NCBI GenBank assembly: GCA_039802205.1
Contig: JBDRWD010000008.1
Coordinates: 1 to 64,000 of the forward strand
DNA from: a candidate division WOR-3 bacterium
GTDB lineage: Bacteria > Hydrothermota > Tepidihabitantia > SM23-42 > JAOAFX01
Length of the DNA: 64,000 nt
Direction of reading: 5' to 3'
Part shown: positions 43,898 through 53,233 of the stretch, piece after piece
How positions within the stretch are numbered: the stretch's first letter is position 1
Layout: each line of letters begins with the position of its first letter
Translations under genes and position numbers: made by a program
Notes under the pieces: generated by a model
Database searches by the model: none
Seen by the model: the letters and a program-made list of their open reading frames with translations, nothing else
Told to the model about the DNA's origin: nothing

Positions 43898-44794
43898 ATG
43901 AAGGTAGGTATTCTCATCCCGGCTTATAATGAAGTAGAAAATATACCACACCTTATCGCAATGTTGGACGTTTTTATAAAAGAACACCCCGATTATAAGA
44001 TTGTATTCGTTGACGATGGTTCCACGGATGAAACCCAGGAAGTTTTAAAAGGATATAAAAGAGACTATCTTACAGTTGTCCGACACAAAAGGAACTTAGG
44101 CAAAACCCAGGCCCTCATCACCGGTGCCCAATCTACCGATGCTGACATTCTGGTGATTTACGATGCCGATATGCAATTTGACATTGCGGATGTTCCTAAG
44201 TTAGTAGATTTGATTGTAAAAGAAGATGCGGATGTTGCTACCGGATGGAAACAGGGGAAATATGAAAAAAAATTCGTCTCCAGCATCTATAACTGGTGTG
44301 GTCGAAAATTATTCAATCTGAAAGTGCATGATATGAATGCAATCAAGGCTTTCCGTCGCGAGGTAATCGAAACAATCCCCCTGCGCCGGGATTGGCATAG
44401 ATATATCGTGCCGCTGGCTTCGGAGTACGGATTTTTGATAAAAGAAATACCGGTAAAATTAAGACCCCGCTTATATGGTACACCCAAGTATCAAAAAAAG
44501 AGCCGCATCATCATTGGGTTCTTTGATCTGCTTGCGGTGAAATTCCAATTATCCTTTTTGAGAAAACCTCTGCTTTATTTTGGAACTGCCGGGATGTTTC
44601 AAACTCTTCTGGGAATCCTAATTGGTATTGTTGCCATCATTCTCCGGCTCTTCGGACATGGTTTCCGTCCATTGCTTTATTTAGTAATTCTTCTTATCGT
44701 CTCTGGTATCCTCTTTTTCGCCTTGGGCCTCATCGGAGAAGCAATCCGAGCTATAATTGACCGCTTAGAGAAAATTGAGGCACGCAATAATTAA
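43898..44794 (+). CDS. Family 2 glycosyltransferase, membrane-anchored (dolichol-phosphate-mannose-synthase-like)
   Basis: This is a 298-residue protein from ATG 43898 (an earlier ATG at 43868 lies upstream of the -10 box). The GT-A domain has ILIPAYNEVENI, VFVDDGSTDET, and DADMQFD with the DxD metal site. RRDWHRYIVPLASEYGF and KLRPRLYGTPKY are typical of polyprenyl-phosphate glycosyltransferases of the DPM1/GtrB type. Two membrane segments lie at the C-terminus. It should transfer a sugar to undecaprenyl phosphate for cell-surface glycan synthesis. The next gene starts at its stop. Confidence 0.88.
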   Translation: MKVGILIPAYNEVENIPHLIAMLDVFIKEHPDYKIVFVDDGSTDETQEVLKGYKRDYLTVVRHKRNLGKTQALITGAQSTDADILVIYDADMQFDIADVPKLVDLIVKEDADVATGWKQGKYEKKFVSSIYNWCGRKLFNLKVHDMNAIKAFRREVIETIPLRRDWHRYIVPLASEYGFLIKEIPVKLRPRLYGTPKYQKKSRIIIGFFDLLAVKFQLSFLRKPLLYFGTAGMFQTLLGILIGIVAIILRLFGHGFRPLLYLVILLIVSGILFFALGLIGEAIRAIIDRLEKIEARNN

Positions 44795-45801
44795 TGAGTG
44801 AATTTGATAAAGGGGACAAAAAAAAGAAAAACATAGGCATCCTCTGGACAATCCTGCGGATTTTGATTGGCTGTGGATTAATCATTCTTCTATTCATAAA
44901 GCTTGATGCAGAAAAAATCCTGTCCAATTTGAAAAATATGCGAATGATTTATCTTTTCCTTGCGCTCATCCCCTATCTCTTATTCATCATCGTTTCTACC
45001 TGGCGCTGGCAGGTGCTGCTTGAGTATCGAAAAATCAATATTCGCTTCAAAGATTCTTTAATCATCTATTTTATTGCCCTTTTTTTTAATAACTTTCTAC
45101 CCACCACAGTAGGGGGAGATGTGATGAGGGTCTTTTATACAATGAAAAATAATAAAACCGATGCAATTGCAGTAGTAATTGCCGACCGCATGCTGGGATT
45201 TATTGGTTTGTTCATCTTTGGACTTTTTGCCGTGCTTTATCTTTATTTAATGCAGAAACGAAGTGAATTTCTATCCCTCATGGTGATAGGGCTCATCCTA
45301 CTTACTCTTCTCACCTCCCTCCTCTTCTCAGAGCGCGCTTATTCTCTTCTCCAACCGGTCCTGGCTCATTTAAAAGTCTTCGGGTTAGGTGAAAAAATAA
45401 ATAACCTCCACCGGACGATGACCGAATTCGGCAGTGCCTACAAGGTAATCTTTATCTGCCTGTTGCAATCAATCATTATCCAAGCACTCCTTGCCTTCTC
45501 TCCTTTTCTGGTCCTGCGCAGTATGGGTAATTTTCAAGTCTCCATTCTCCCCTTTTTTATCTATCTGCCGATAATAAATGTCATCTCCATGCTCCCGATT
45601 TCCTTTAATGCCCTCGGGGTTCGGGAAAATGCCTATGTTTTGCTTTTCAGTCGGGCGGGTTTGAATGGCGAAACATCCCTTACCGTTTCGCTTGTCTCAT
45701 TTTTTTTAGCATTCTTGTGGTCGCTTTTGGGTGGAATATTTTTTATTTTTTATAGAAAGCCTCCAACTTCTGAAAATCTGAAGAAAAAAGGAGGAATATG
45801 A
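44794..45801 (+). CDS. Lysylphosphatidylglycerol-synthase-fold (UPF0104/YbhN) membrane protein
   Basis: This 335-residue, eight-helix membrane protein has the FNNFLPTTVGGDVMRVFY motif of the AglD/LPG-synthetase transmembrane family and the later NALGVRENAYVLLF motif. In glycan operons such proteins act as flippases or lipid-carrier factors. It overlaps the stop of the glycosyltransferase gene by one base and the next gene by four. Confidence 0.85.
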   Translation: MSEFDKGDKKKKNIGILWTILRILIGCGLIILLFIKLDAEKILSNLKNMRMIYLFLALIPYLLFIIVSTWRWQVLLEYRKINIRFKDSLIIYFIALFFNNFLPTTVGGDVMRVFYTMKNNKTDAIAVVIADRMLGFIGLFIFGLFAVLYLYLMQKRSEFLSLMVIGLILLTLLTSLLFSERAYSLLQPVLAHLKVFGLGEKINNLHRTMTEFGSAYKVIFICLLQSIIIQALLAFSPFLVLRSMGNFQVSILPFFIYLPIINVISMLPISFNALGVRENAYVLLFSRAGLNGETSLTVSLVSFFLAFLWSLLGGIFFIFYRKPPTSENLKKKGGI

Positions 45802-47087
45802 AAGTATGTATGATTGGCACGGGTTATGTCGGTCTTGTCTCAGGAACCTGCTTTGCCGAAATAGGTCATGAGGTGATATGTGTCGACAACGATGTCAAAA
45901 AAATTGAGATTTTAAAGAGTGGAGGAATTCCCATCTATGAGCCGGGATTGCTTCCGATGGTGGAAAGAAATGTAAAAGAAGGAAGATTGAAATTCACAAC
46001 CTCCATTGCTGAAGGTGTGTGCGAATCGCTCTTTATTTTCATCGCCGTGGGTACCCCCCCAAAAGAAAATGGCGAACCCGACCTCTCCAGTGTGGAAAAA
46101 GTGGCGAGTGAAATTGGAGCAGCAATGGAAGATTACAAAGTGATTGTGGAAAAGAGCACCGTTCCCGTTCAAACCGGGCGTTGGATCCGGACAATTGTAG
46201 AGCGGTTCAATAAACGAAAGGTTGAATTTGATGTTGCCTCCAATCCTGAATTTCTAAGAGAAGGTTCAGCAATTGAGGATTTCTTAAAGCCAGACCGAAT
46301 TGTACTGGGTGTGGAAAGTGAAAAAGCCAAAAATCTATTGTTAGAATTATACCGACCAATTAACGCCCCAAAAATCATCACCGACCTGGCAAGTGCCGAG
46401 TTGATAAAACATGCCTCTAATTCTTTTCTCGCAATGAAAATCTCCTTCATCAATGCCCTCTCCATCATCTGTGAACGTTCGGGTGCCGACATTCTCAAAG
46501 TGGCAGAAGGCATCGGGCTTGATAAACGGATTGGCCGGGATTTTTTGAATGCCGGTGTGGGATTCGGCGGTTTCTGTTTCCCTAAAGATTTGAAGGCATT
46601 CATCGGGATTGCGGAAAGACTTGGTTACGATTTTCGGTTATTGCGGGAAGTAGAAAGAATCAACGAAGAACAGATGCACCGAGTAACAAAGAAACTCCAA
46701 GACCTGTTGTGGAATTTGCGGGACAAAAAAATTGGTATTCTTGGACTTTCTTTCAAACCCAATACCGATGATATGAGATTTGCGCCTTCCATAACCATCA
46801 TCAACGATCTAAGAAAAGAAGGTGCCATAGTCCGAGCTTATGACCCGGTAGCCATGGAAAAAGCCAAAGAAATAATACCCGATATCGAATATGCACGAAA
46901 TCCGTACGAAGCAGCAGAAAATGCCGATGGGATAATTCTGGTCACCGAATGGGACGAATTTAAAAAATTAGATTTAAAAAAATTAAAAGAGCGGATGCGG
47001 CAGCCTGTATTTTTGGACGGCCGGAATGTCTTTGAGCCGGAAGAAATGAGAAAAATCGGTTTTATATATGCTGGGATAGGTCGATGA
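45798..47087 (+). CDS. ugd: UDP-glucose 6-dehydrogenase
   Basis: This 429-residue enzyme oxidises UDP-glucose twice to UDP-glucuronate with NAD. Motifs: the Rossmann start MIGTGYVGLVSGTCFAEIGH, VEKSTVPVQTG, SNPEFLREGSAIEDFL, and the active Cys in GFGGFCFPKDL. The C-terminal UDP-binding domain contains GLSFKPNTDDMRFAPS. It starts in the ATGA overlap with the preceding gene. With the next gene it forms a two-step route to UDP-xylose. Confidence 0.95.
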   Translation: MKVCMIGTGYVGLVSGTCFAEIGHEVICVDNDVKKIEILKSGGIPIYEPGLLPMVERNVKEGRLKFTTSIAEGVCESLFIFIAVGTPPKENGEPDLSSVEKVASEIGAAMEDYKVIVEKSTVPVQTGRWIRTIVERFNKRKVEFDVASNPEFLREGSAIEDFLKPDRIVLGVESEKAKNLLLELYRPINAPKIITDLASAELIKHASNSFLAMKISFINALSIICERSGADILKVAEGIGLDKRIGRDFLNAGVGFGGFCFPKDLKAFIGIAERLGYDFRLLREVERINEEQMHRVTKKLQDLLWNLRDKKIGILGLSFKPNTDDMRFAPSITIINDLRKEGAIVRAYDPVAMEKAKEIIPDIEYARNPYEAAENADGIILVTEWDEFKKLDLKKLKERMRQPVFLDGRNVFEPEEMRKIGFIYAGIGR

Positions 47088-48022
47088 AAGTATTGATCAC
47101 TGGAGGTGCCGGCTTCATCGGCTCTCATCTGGTCGATTACTACTTAAACCAAGGTGCCGAGGTCATCGCCCTTGATAATCTCATTACCGGCCGCGAGGAG
47201 AATATCAAACACAACTTTTCGAATAAAAAATTCCGATTTATAAAAGGCGATGTCTGCGATTTTCCGGGCTTAAAAGAGGATATCGATTTACTCCTCCACT
47301 TCGCTTCGCCAGCAAGTCCATTTGATTATCTAAGATATCCGATAGAGACGATGAAAACCGCCGCATTGGGGACGATCAATATGCTGGAACTCGCCCGGAA
47401 CAAAAACGCACGCTTCCTTTTGGCTTCAACGAGCGAAGTATATGGCGACCCTCTAATCCATCCCCAGGTAGAAGAATACTGGGGAAATGTCAATCCGGTT
47501 GGAGTGCGTTCGGTTTATGATGAAGGAAAACGATTCGCGGAAGCACTGACCGTTGCCTATCATCGGAAATATCACTTGCGGATAAATATTGTCCGGATAT
47601 TCAATACCTACGGGGAGCGGATGCGTCCGGGCGATGGCCGGGTAATCCCAACCTTCATCGAACAGGCATTGAAAAATGAACCAATTACCATCTTTGGCGA
47701 TGGAACCCAAACCCGCAGTTTCTGCTATATCAGTGATTTGATAAGAGGTATTGCATGTTTGGCCGAAACTGACTATCCCTTGCCCATCAATCTGGGCAAT
47801 CCCAAAGAGTTCACCATCCTCCAGCTTGCCCAGAAGATAAAAATTCTGTGTAACAGTCAAAGCACATTTATTCACAAACCCCTTCCCGAAGATGACCCGC
47901 ATCGGAGAAACCCGGATATCACTAAAGCTAAAAAAATTCTCAAGTGGGAACCGGTGGTAGATCTTGATGAAGGACTTAAACGAGTTATCGCCTGGTTCAA
48001 AACCACTCTCTTCAATGATTGA
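47084..48022 (+). CDS. UDP-glucuronate decarboxylase (UDP-xylose synthase-like)
   Basis: This is a 312-residue short-chain dehydrogenase of the extended type. NAD motif TGGAGFIGSHL, LLHFASPASPFDYL, and the active-site Tyr/Lys in RSVYDEGKRFAEAL. The YDEGKR context and the LASTSEVYGDPLIHPQ stretch point to the UDP-glucuronate decarboxylase branch rather than a 4-epimerase. It takes the product of the upstream dehydrogenase. It overlaps that gene by four bases and closes the operon. Confidence 0.9.
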   Translation: MKVLITGGAGFIGSHLVDYYLNQGAEVIALDNLITGREENIKHNFSNKKFRFIKGDVCDFPGLKEDIDLLLHFASPASPFDYLRYPIETMKTAALGTINMLELARNKNARFLLASTSEVYGDPLIHPQVEEYWGNVNPVGVRSVYDEGKRFAEALTVAYHRKYHLRINIVRIFNTYGERMRPGDGRVIPTFIEQALKNEPITIFGDGTQTRSFCYISDLIRGIACLAETDYPLPINLGNPKEFTILQLAQKIKILCNSQSTFIHKPLPEDDPHRRNPDITKAKKILKWEPVVDLDEGLKRVIAWFKTTLFND

Positions 48023-48047
48023 TTTTCATCTTCTTTAAAACTCTGCC

Positions 48048-48075
48048 TTGACGGAAATAAAATTTGGAATATAAT
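48048..48075 (+). promoter_or_regulatory. Promoter of the solute-binding/TonB fusion gene
   Basis: TTGACG (48048-48053), 16 bp, TATAAT (48070-48075). AGGAGG at 48088-48093 precedes the ATG at 48100. Confidence 0.7.
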
Positions 48076-48099
48076 GTATATATAACCAGGAGGTAGCGG

Positions 48100-50169
48100 A
48101 TGAAAAAGCCCTGTCTTTTGATAATATCTTTATGTCTGGTGTTTTATTGTGCAAAAAAAGAGGAACTATTAAAAGGCGAAAAGGGTGGAAAGCTCATAAT
48201 CGGCACAATGGATTTACCCAGTGTACTCTCTCCTTTGCAACCCTCAATGTTGGGATCCAATGAGATTCTTGATTTGCTATTCATGAGATTACATCGTCAG
48301 GACCCGCATACCGGAAGGATGAAACCCGAATTAGCTTCCTCTTGGGAGTTTTCAGAAGACCTCACCTCCATCACCTATTATTTGAGAAAAGATATCAAAT
48401 GGTGGGACGGTGAACCAGTGACGGCTGAAGACATTCTTTATACCTATGAAAAAATGCAAGACCCCAAAACCAATTATCCTTTCATCGCTTCACTCAAATA
48501 TATCAAAAAGGTGGAATTGCTTGATAAATACACCATAAAATTCACCTTTAGCCAGGTCTATGCAGATTTGCTTACCGACTCGGATATCATGCCGGTTCCA
48601 AAACATATTTATGAAAAATATGGTGCTGAGTTCGGAACGACCAAAATTGTGGGCAACGGTCCCTATATGGTTAAAGAATGGGTGCCCGGGTCAGGTCTGG
48701 TTCTTATTGCTAATGAAAATTACTACCGTGGAAGGCCACCTCTTGATGAGATCACGATCAAATACTATAATAATGCACCCGCAATGATTGCAGATTTTGA
48801 ACAGGGGAATATTGACATAATCTTGAATCTCACTCCAGCGGATGCCAAAAGATTATCCAGCAATCAGAATATCAATATCGTTTCGCAAACTGGAAATAGT
48901 TATGTTTACATTGGATGGAATTTAGCGAATGAGTTTCTGAGGGATAAAGAAATTCGCAAAGCCTTGACCATGGCGATAAATAGAACCCAGATTCTAAACG
49001 ATGTGCTTTTAGGTATGGGACAGATTTCACTAGGTCCTTTACCCCCATCATCCTGGGCATTCAATGAGAATATCAATCCTATAGAATTCAATCCCGTAAA
49101 GGCGAAAGAGATTCTTACCAGCAAGGGATTTGAAGACCGTAACCGCAATAAAATCATCGATAAAAATGGCAAAGATTTTACCCTGACAATAATTACCAAT
49201 GTTGAAAATCCGGAACGCGTCCAGATTCTTAACTTTGTCGCAACCTATCTCTCCCAACTCGGTATAAAAGTGAACGCTCAAACAATGGATGTATCTTCCT
49301 TCATCTCTGCCCTGATAAGTCGGAAGTTTGACGGCTTCATCATGGGTTGGAGTGTGGGAGATAAAATCGATCCATACCCTTACTGGCACTCGGACCCGAA
49401 TCGGGGTAGATTCAACTTCGTTGGCTATCGGAATCCAGTGATCGATTCACTCATTGAAGTTGGAACACTGGTGTTGAACCGGAAAAAGGCTAAAGAAATC
49501 TGGGGCGAGTTTCAGAGGATCATCTATGAAGATCAACCCTATACCTTCCTTGTGGTTCCCAACGATGTCGCTGCGAATTATAAAAGGGTAAAAGGGATTG
49601 AAGAAAGAATTTCCCTTGCCAATGCCTATACTTACTGGATTCCTGAAGCAGAAAGGCGCGTGGCTGTCGTGGCAAAAATCACTCCTCCCACATCATCTCC
49701 CGGAGTTACTCCTCCTCCAGCAGCTCCTGCCACTACCACTCCCGCTCCTGTCACTCCACCCCCCACTACCCGGAGAGAGGAAACCCCCAAACCGCCTCCT
49801 ACGGTATCGCCAGAAAAACTTTTAGAAGCTGCAGCATCTAAAGAAACAACCACTGTTGCCGCACCCCCTCCCCCTCCTGTGACCCCGCCTAAACCTTCAG
49901 TAATTACCCGTCCGGAACCAATCAAAAGAGTACTGCCTAAATATCCGGAGGCAGCACGGGCAATTGGTGCTACCGGCAAAGTGATAGTGAAAGTCGTTGT
50001 TGGCATTGATGGCAAGGTTAAATCTGCCACTATCTATTCCAGTTTCGGCAATCCAGCATGTGAGGAAGCGGCACTGGCGGCGGCCAAACAATGGGAATTT
50101 AAACCTGCTACCAAGGATGGCGAACCATTTGAACAGACGATCCAGATTCCGTTTGATTTTAAACCTTAG
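48100..50169 (+). CDS. Lipoprotein: family 5 solute-binding domain fused to a TonB C-terminal domain
   Basis: This is a 689-residue protein. A lipoprotein signal (KKPCLLIISLCLVFYC, lipid on Cys17) is followed by an oligopeptide/nickel-type SBP_5 domain from about 30 to 530 (WWDGEPVTAEDILYTYEKM, VGNGPYMVKEW, AMIADFEQGNID, the RKALTMAINR motif). A Pro/Thr/Ala-rich linker (about 535-610) leads to a TonB C-terminal domain: RVLPKYPEAARAIGATGKVIVKVVVGIDGKV, AALAAAKQWEFKPA. I know no standard family with this fusion. There is no transmembrane TonB anchor, and no permease genes follow, so the role is likely in surface assembly or signalling, not classical import. Confidence 0.85.
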   Translation: MKKPCLLIISLCLVFYCAKKEELLKGEKGGKLIIGTMDLPSVLSPLQPSMLGSNEILDLLFMRLHRQDPHTGRMKPELASSWEFSEDLTSITYYLRKDIKWWDGEPVTAEDILYTYEKMQDPKTNYPFIASLKYIKKVELLDKYTIKFTFSQVYADLLTDSDIMPVPKHIYEKYGAEFGTTKIVGNGPYMVKEWVPGSGLVLIANENYYRGRPPLDEITIKYYNNAPAMIADFEQGNIDIILNLTPADAKRLSSNQNINIVSQTGNSYVYIGWNLANEFLRDKEIRKALTMAINRTQILNDVLLGMGQISLGPLPPSSWAFNENINPIEFNPVKAKEILTSKGFEDRNRNKIIDKNGKDFTLTIITNVENPERVQILNFVATYLSQLGIKVNAQTMDVSSFISALISRKFDGFIMGWSVGDKIDPYPYWHSDPNRGRFNFVGYRNPVIDSLIEVGTLVLNRKKAKEIWGEFQRIIYEDQPYTFLVVPNDVAANYKRVKGIEERISLANAYTYWIPEAERRVAVVAKITPPTSSPGVTPPPAAPATTTPAPVTPPPTTRREETPKPPPTVSPEKLLEAAASKETTTVAAPPPPPVTPPKPSVITRPEPIKRVLPKYPEAARAIGATGKVIVKVVVGIDGKVKSATIYSSFGNPACEEAALAAAKQWEFKPATKDGEPFEQTIQIPFDFKP

Positions 50170-50184
50170 TAATAAGAAGTCCTC

Positions 50185-50212
50185 TTGACAACGGGAAAAA
50201 ATTAATTATAAT
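50185..50212 (+). promoter_or_regulatory. Promoter of the 50289 gene
   Basis: TTGACA (50185-50190), 16 bp, TATAAT (50207-50212); leader about 70 nt with AAGGAGG before the ATG. Confidence 0.7.
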
Positions 50213-50288
50213 ATTCCATAAATGGAGACTATCAACAATTACTTCCGCGTCAAGAAAACAAAAAAACATTGGGTTAACAAGGAGGTTT

Positions 50289-51374
50289 ATGAAAAAATTA
50301 ATCGTGATCGCTTTTATTTTTTTATTGGCCGGTGCTGAATGGCAGAAGCGGGATGAATTTAGCTTACCCAAAGGAATCCAGATAAATGACATAAAAGTCG
50401 GAGCTGATGGTAATATCTGGATTTTGACCAAATCTTCGATTTCTCGGCTTGAACCCGGGAAGAGAAATCTCAGCCTATTCTCAGAAATTCGGGAAGCGAA
50501 GCTTTTCGCCGTGGATGACGACTTCTTTATTGTGGATGCCAACAATAAGATTTCGGTGCTTTCCCCCAGTGGCGAGGTGAATAACATTCCCGTGCCTTTG
50601 CTCAATCCGCTCCAGGCAGAACTATTGAAGATCGGTGGTAAGGAAGTGCTGGCAATCGGCGAACCCAACCGGATTATCTTCATTGAGAGAAATGAAATCA
50701 TTGGAAGTTTGACCACCAACCTCAAAAAATTCTCAATTCGTCCCCGGATTGATGGAAAAGGTGAAATCGTAATTTATACCATGAATAACAATCAGATACA
50801 TCGTTGGACGGGTAAGGATCTGAAAGCACCTACAGACTTTAAAAACGAGTTATTATACAGTGCTCCGGAAAACATCTTAGACTTTACCACCGGTTTCGAC
50901 GAGAAAAGTTACATACTGGTTAAAGATTCCATCATTGTACTCAATGACAAGGGTGAACGCGAAGTCAGCATCGTCCATGAATCCATCACGCCTGAGGCAC
51001 GAATTTACCCTTATCTCACCAATAATAACCTCCTCCTCTTCAATCCGAATGAGAAGAAACTGATCATATTCTCTCCTATCCGTTCCGCCTCTCCGGAGAT
51101 CGTGATTTTGCATAAAAATCGACCGAATCCTGTGGAAAATTACACCGAGTTCGAATTCACCCTTAACGAGCCTATGTATCTTACCTTCACGATCTATAAT
51201 CTCATCGGGAAACCGGTGAAGGTTCTCGCTCACGGATTTTATAACAAAGGGACATACACCATCCCCTGGAATGCTGATGATGAAAAAGGATTACCGGTAC
51301 CTAACGGTGTTTATTTCTATCGGCTGGAAACCAAAAAGGGTGTGTTGATAAAACAATTGATCGTTCTCAAATAA
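50289..51374 (+). CDS. Secreted propeller-like protein with FlgD/Por-type C-terminal domain
   Basis: This 361-residue protein has a signal peptide ending near AGAEW. Residues 25-260 show loosely repeated units (IKVGADGNIWILTKSSISRLEPG, LFAVDDDFFIVDANNKISVLS) like those of bacterial surface or sensor propellers. The last 85 residues (NRPNPVENYTEFEF, IYNLIGKPVKVL, GTYTIPWNADDEKG, GVYFYRLETKKG) form a FlgD-Ig-like sorting domain. Function unknown; it may share a transcript with the PP-loop gene 6 nt downstream. Confidence 0.75.
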   Translation: MKKLIVIAFIFLLAGAEWQKRDEFSLPKGIQINDIKVGADGNIWILTKSSISRLEPGKRNLSLFSEIREAKLFAVDDDFFIVDANNKISVLSPSGEVNNIPVPLLNPLQAELLKIGGKEVLAIGEPNRIIFIERNEIIGSLTTNLKKFSIRPRIDGKGEIVIYTMNNNQIHRWTGKDLKAPTDFKNELLYSAPENILDFTTGFDEKSYILVKDSIIVLNDKGEREVSIVHESITPEARIYPYLTNNNLLLFNPNEKKLIIFSPIRSASPEIVILHKNRPNPVENYTEFEFTLNEPMYLTFTIYNLIGKPVKVLAHGFYNKGTYTIPWNADDEKGLPVPNGVYFYRLETKKGVLIKQLIVLK

Positions 51375-51380
51375 AAATTT

Positions 51381-52109
51381 TTGTCTGACATAACTCACCT
51401 GTTAAGCCCGGCATTCACCGCTATAAGGCGGTTGATACTTCATTACCAGATTTTAGAGAAAAAAGCCGGAGTAGTGGTTGGAGTATCCGGAGGTACTGAT
51501 AGTCTTGTCCTTTTGTTCCTTTTAAACGAATACAACAAAAGGTTTAATCAAAACTGGGACATCAAACCCTGTCATATCTATCCTGATTTTCCGAATTGGA
51601 ATACAAGCTATATTGAGGAATATTGCGAGAAATTAAATTTACCATGCAAAATTATAAAAGTAAAAATTGAGGAGCGTTTGCAGTCGTTAGAAAAGAAATG
51701 CTTCTTTTGCGCCCGAGAACGCCGCCATCGTCTCCTGGAATACGCAGACTCTTTAAATATCTTCAGGGTTGCTCTCGCCCACCACCTTGAGGACGTTGTG
51801 GAAACTTTGCTTTTAAATCTTATCTATAATGGCGAGATATCAACATTTCTACCCGCCCAATCAGTAATTCAGGGGCGTTTTTTGTTCATAAGGCCGCTTT
51901 ATTATCTCAAAAAAGAATATCTCATCAAAATTGCCCAGTCCCTAAAAATTCCCGAAAATATTAACAAATGTCCATATTATCAATTTTCCAAACGAGAAAA
52001 AGTCCGACACTTTTTGATGGAATTGACAAAAGAATACCCGGATGTTTACAGCAGTATTTTTAATGGGATTTTTAACATTAAAAAGGCTTATCTTCCGTAT
52101 TACAAATAA
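51381..52109 (+). CDS. TtcA-like PP-loop tRNA-thiolation enzyme
   Basis: This is a 242-residue PP-loop ATPase. SGGTDSLVL is the PP-loop at residues 35-42, and KKCFFCARERRHRLLEYA has the CxxC pair that in TtcA binds an iron-sulfur cluster, with a third Cys in INKCPYYQ. ALAHHLEDVVETLLLNLIYNGEISTF is the conserved GHHxDDxxET block, here AHH-EDVVET. TtcA proteins make 2-thiocytidine at tRNA position 32. A TTG at 51381 is the only start before the PP-loop that fits. It follows the previous stop by 6 nt. Confidence 0.82.
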   Translation: MSDITHLLSPAFTAIRRLILHYQILEKKAGVVVGVSGGTDSLVLLFLLNEYNKRFNQNWDIKPCHIYPDFPNWNTSYIEEYCEKLNLPCKIIKVKIEERLQSLEKKCFFCARERRHRLLEYADSLNIFRVALAHHLEDVVETLLLNLIYNGEISTFLPAQSVIQGRFLFIRPLYYLKKEYLIKIAQSLKIPENINKCPYYQFSKREKVRHFLMELTKEYPDVYSSIFNGIFNIKKAYLPYYK

Positions 52110-52270
52110 ATTCCTCTTAAACCATTAGTGTACTAATTTTCTGACCCCTAAATTCAAACGATGAAAAAATTTTACCCTGATCAAAATATAGCAGTAGCTT
52201 GTCGATGGTTTGCGGGATGTTGTAAAGAAGGTTAAAGGACGAGCATGGATTAAACAAAAATACCCAACAA

Positions 52271-52927
52271 TCACTTCAGTATTTCATCTAATTTTCTTTC
52301 CAGTTCTTTAATTTTTTTGTGGAGTTTTTCCTGCTCTTTCATTACAAACTGTAAAGCATCCGCAATCGGGTCAGGTAATTTGCCGTGTTCCAGTTTCTGA
52401 ATCTCTTCAGCTGTAAAACCTAAACCGATTCTCCCCGGCACGCCGATGACCGTGGCATTATCGGGCACATCTTTAACCACCACTGAACCCGCGGCAATCC
52501 GCACATTATTCCCAATCCGGATTGGTCCTAGCACAATTGCCCCGGCGCCAATTATTACATTATTGCCGATTGTCGGATGGCGTTTTTTCTTTTCCAGACT
52601 CGTACCACCTAAGGTGACACCCTGGTATATTAATACATCATCGCCAATCTCAGTAGTTTCACCAATTACAATACCTGCACCGTGGTCAATGAAAAATCTC
52701 CTTCCAATCTTAGCACCCGGATGGATTTCGATACCTGTCAAAAATCTATTCATGTGGGATAGAATGCGAGCAAGAAATTTGAAATTGTGACACCATAAGA
52801 AATGCGTCACCCGGTGCAGCCAGATCGCATGCAATCCAGGATAACAGAACAAAACTTCAAAAAAATTTCTTGCTGCCGGATCGCGTGCGAATACTGTCTC
52901 GATATCCTCTTTGATTCGCTTAAACAT
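52271..52927 (-). CDS. cysE: Serine O-acetyltransferase
   Basis: This 218-residue enzyme acetylates serine, the first step of cysteine synthesis. The N-terminal helices ([34 protein letters not shown]) and the left-handed beta-helix hexapeptides ([58 protein letters not shown]) are typical, with the catalytic His in DHGAG. The charged C-terminal tail is a predicted coiled coil. The gene is monocistronic; the 161-nt gap before the preceding gene (52110-52270) shows nothing. Confidence 0.94.
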   Translation of the reverse strand: MFKRIKEDIETVFARDPAARNFFEVLFCYPGLHAIWLHRVTHFLWCHNFKFLARILSHMNRFLTGIEIHPGAKIGRRFFIDHGAGIVIGETTEIGDDVLIYQGVTLGGTSLEKKKRHPTIGNNVIIGAGAIVLGPIRIGNNVRIAAGSVVVKDVPDNATVIGVPGRIGLGFTAEEIQKLEHGKLPDPIADALQFVMKEQEKLHKKIKELERKLDEILK

Positions 52928-52932
52928 ATTTA

Positions 52933-52960
52933 AATATAGCGATTTTGTATACTATGTCAA
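52933..52960 (-). promoter_or_regulatory. cysE promoter (leaderless type)
   Basis: Minus strand TTGACA (52955-52960), 16 bp, TATATT (52933-52938), 5 nt before the ATG at 52927. Confidence 0.65.
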
Positions 52961-53233
52961 GTTGGAATTAATCCATTTACATCACGATTTTTAATGCCAG
53001 CTCACTCCCTCTTCTAAACAGACACATTTCAACTGGCTATGAAGATTTTATACATTCTGCTGGAGTTATAAATATTTGCACTCCCTAAACTCCTAAGCTA
53101 ATATCATCTCTCCAACCTTATTTCTCTCAACTATAAAAATTTAATAAGCTAACCAAATGAAATAAATGAAACGAATTTTCTCTGGACAAGAAAAAATTCT
53201 ACCGACTAATCCGGTTAACCAACTTAACCCCCA
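52961..53233. other. Gap without recognisable gene
   Basis: About 270 bases between the cysE promoter and the end of the ARPP-1-like gene, AT-rich, with short stop-interrupted frames and no hairpin, repeat or ribosome site that I can see. Confidence 0.6.

Noticed and set aside
49632-50030. Gly/Val-rich minus-strand frame of 132 codons
   Set aside because: It is the antisense image of the Pro/Thr-rich linker and TonB domain of the plus-strand gene.
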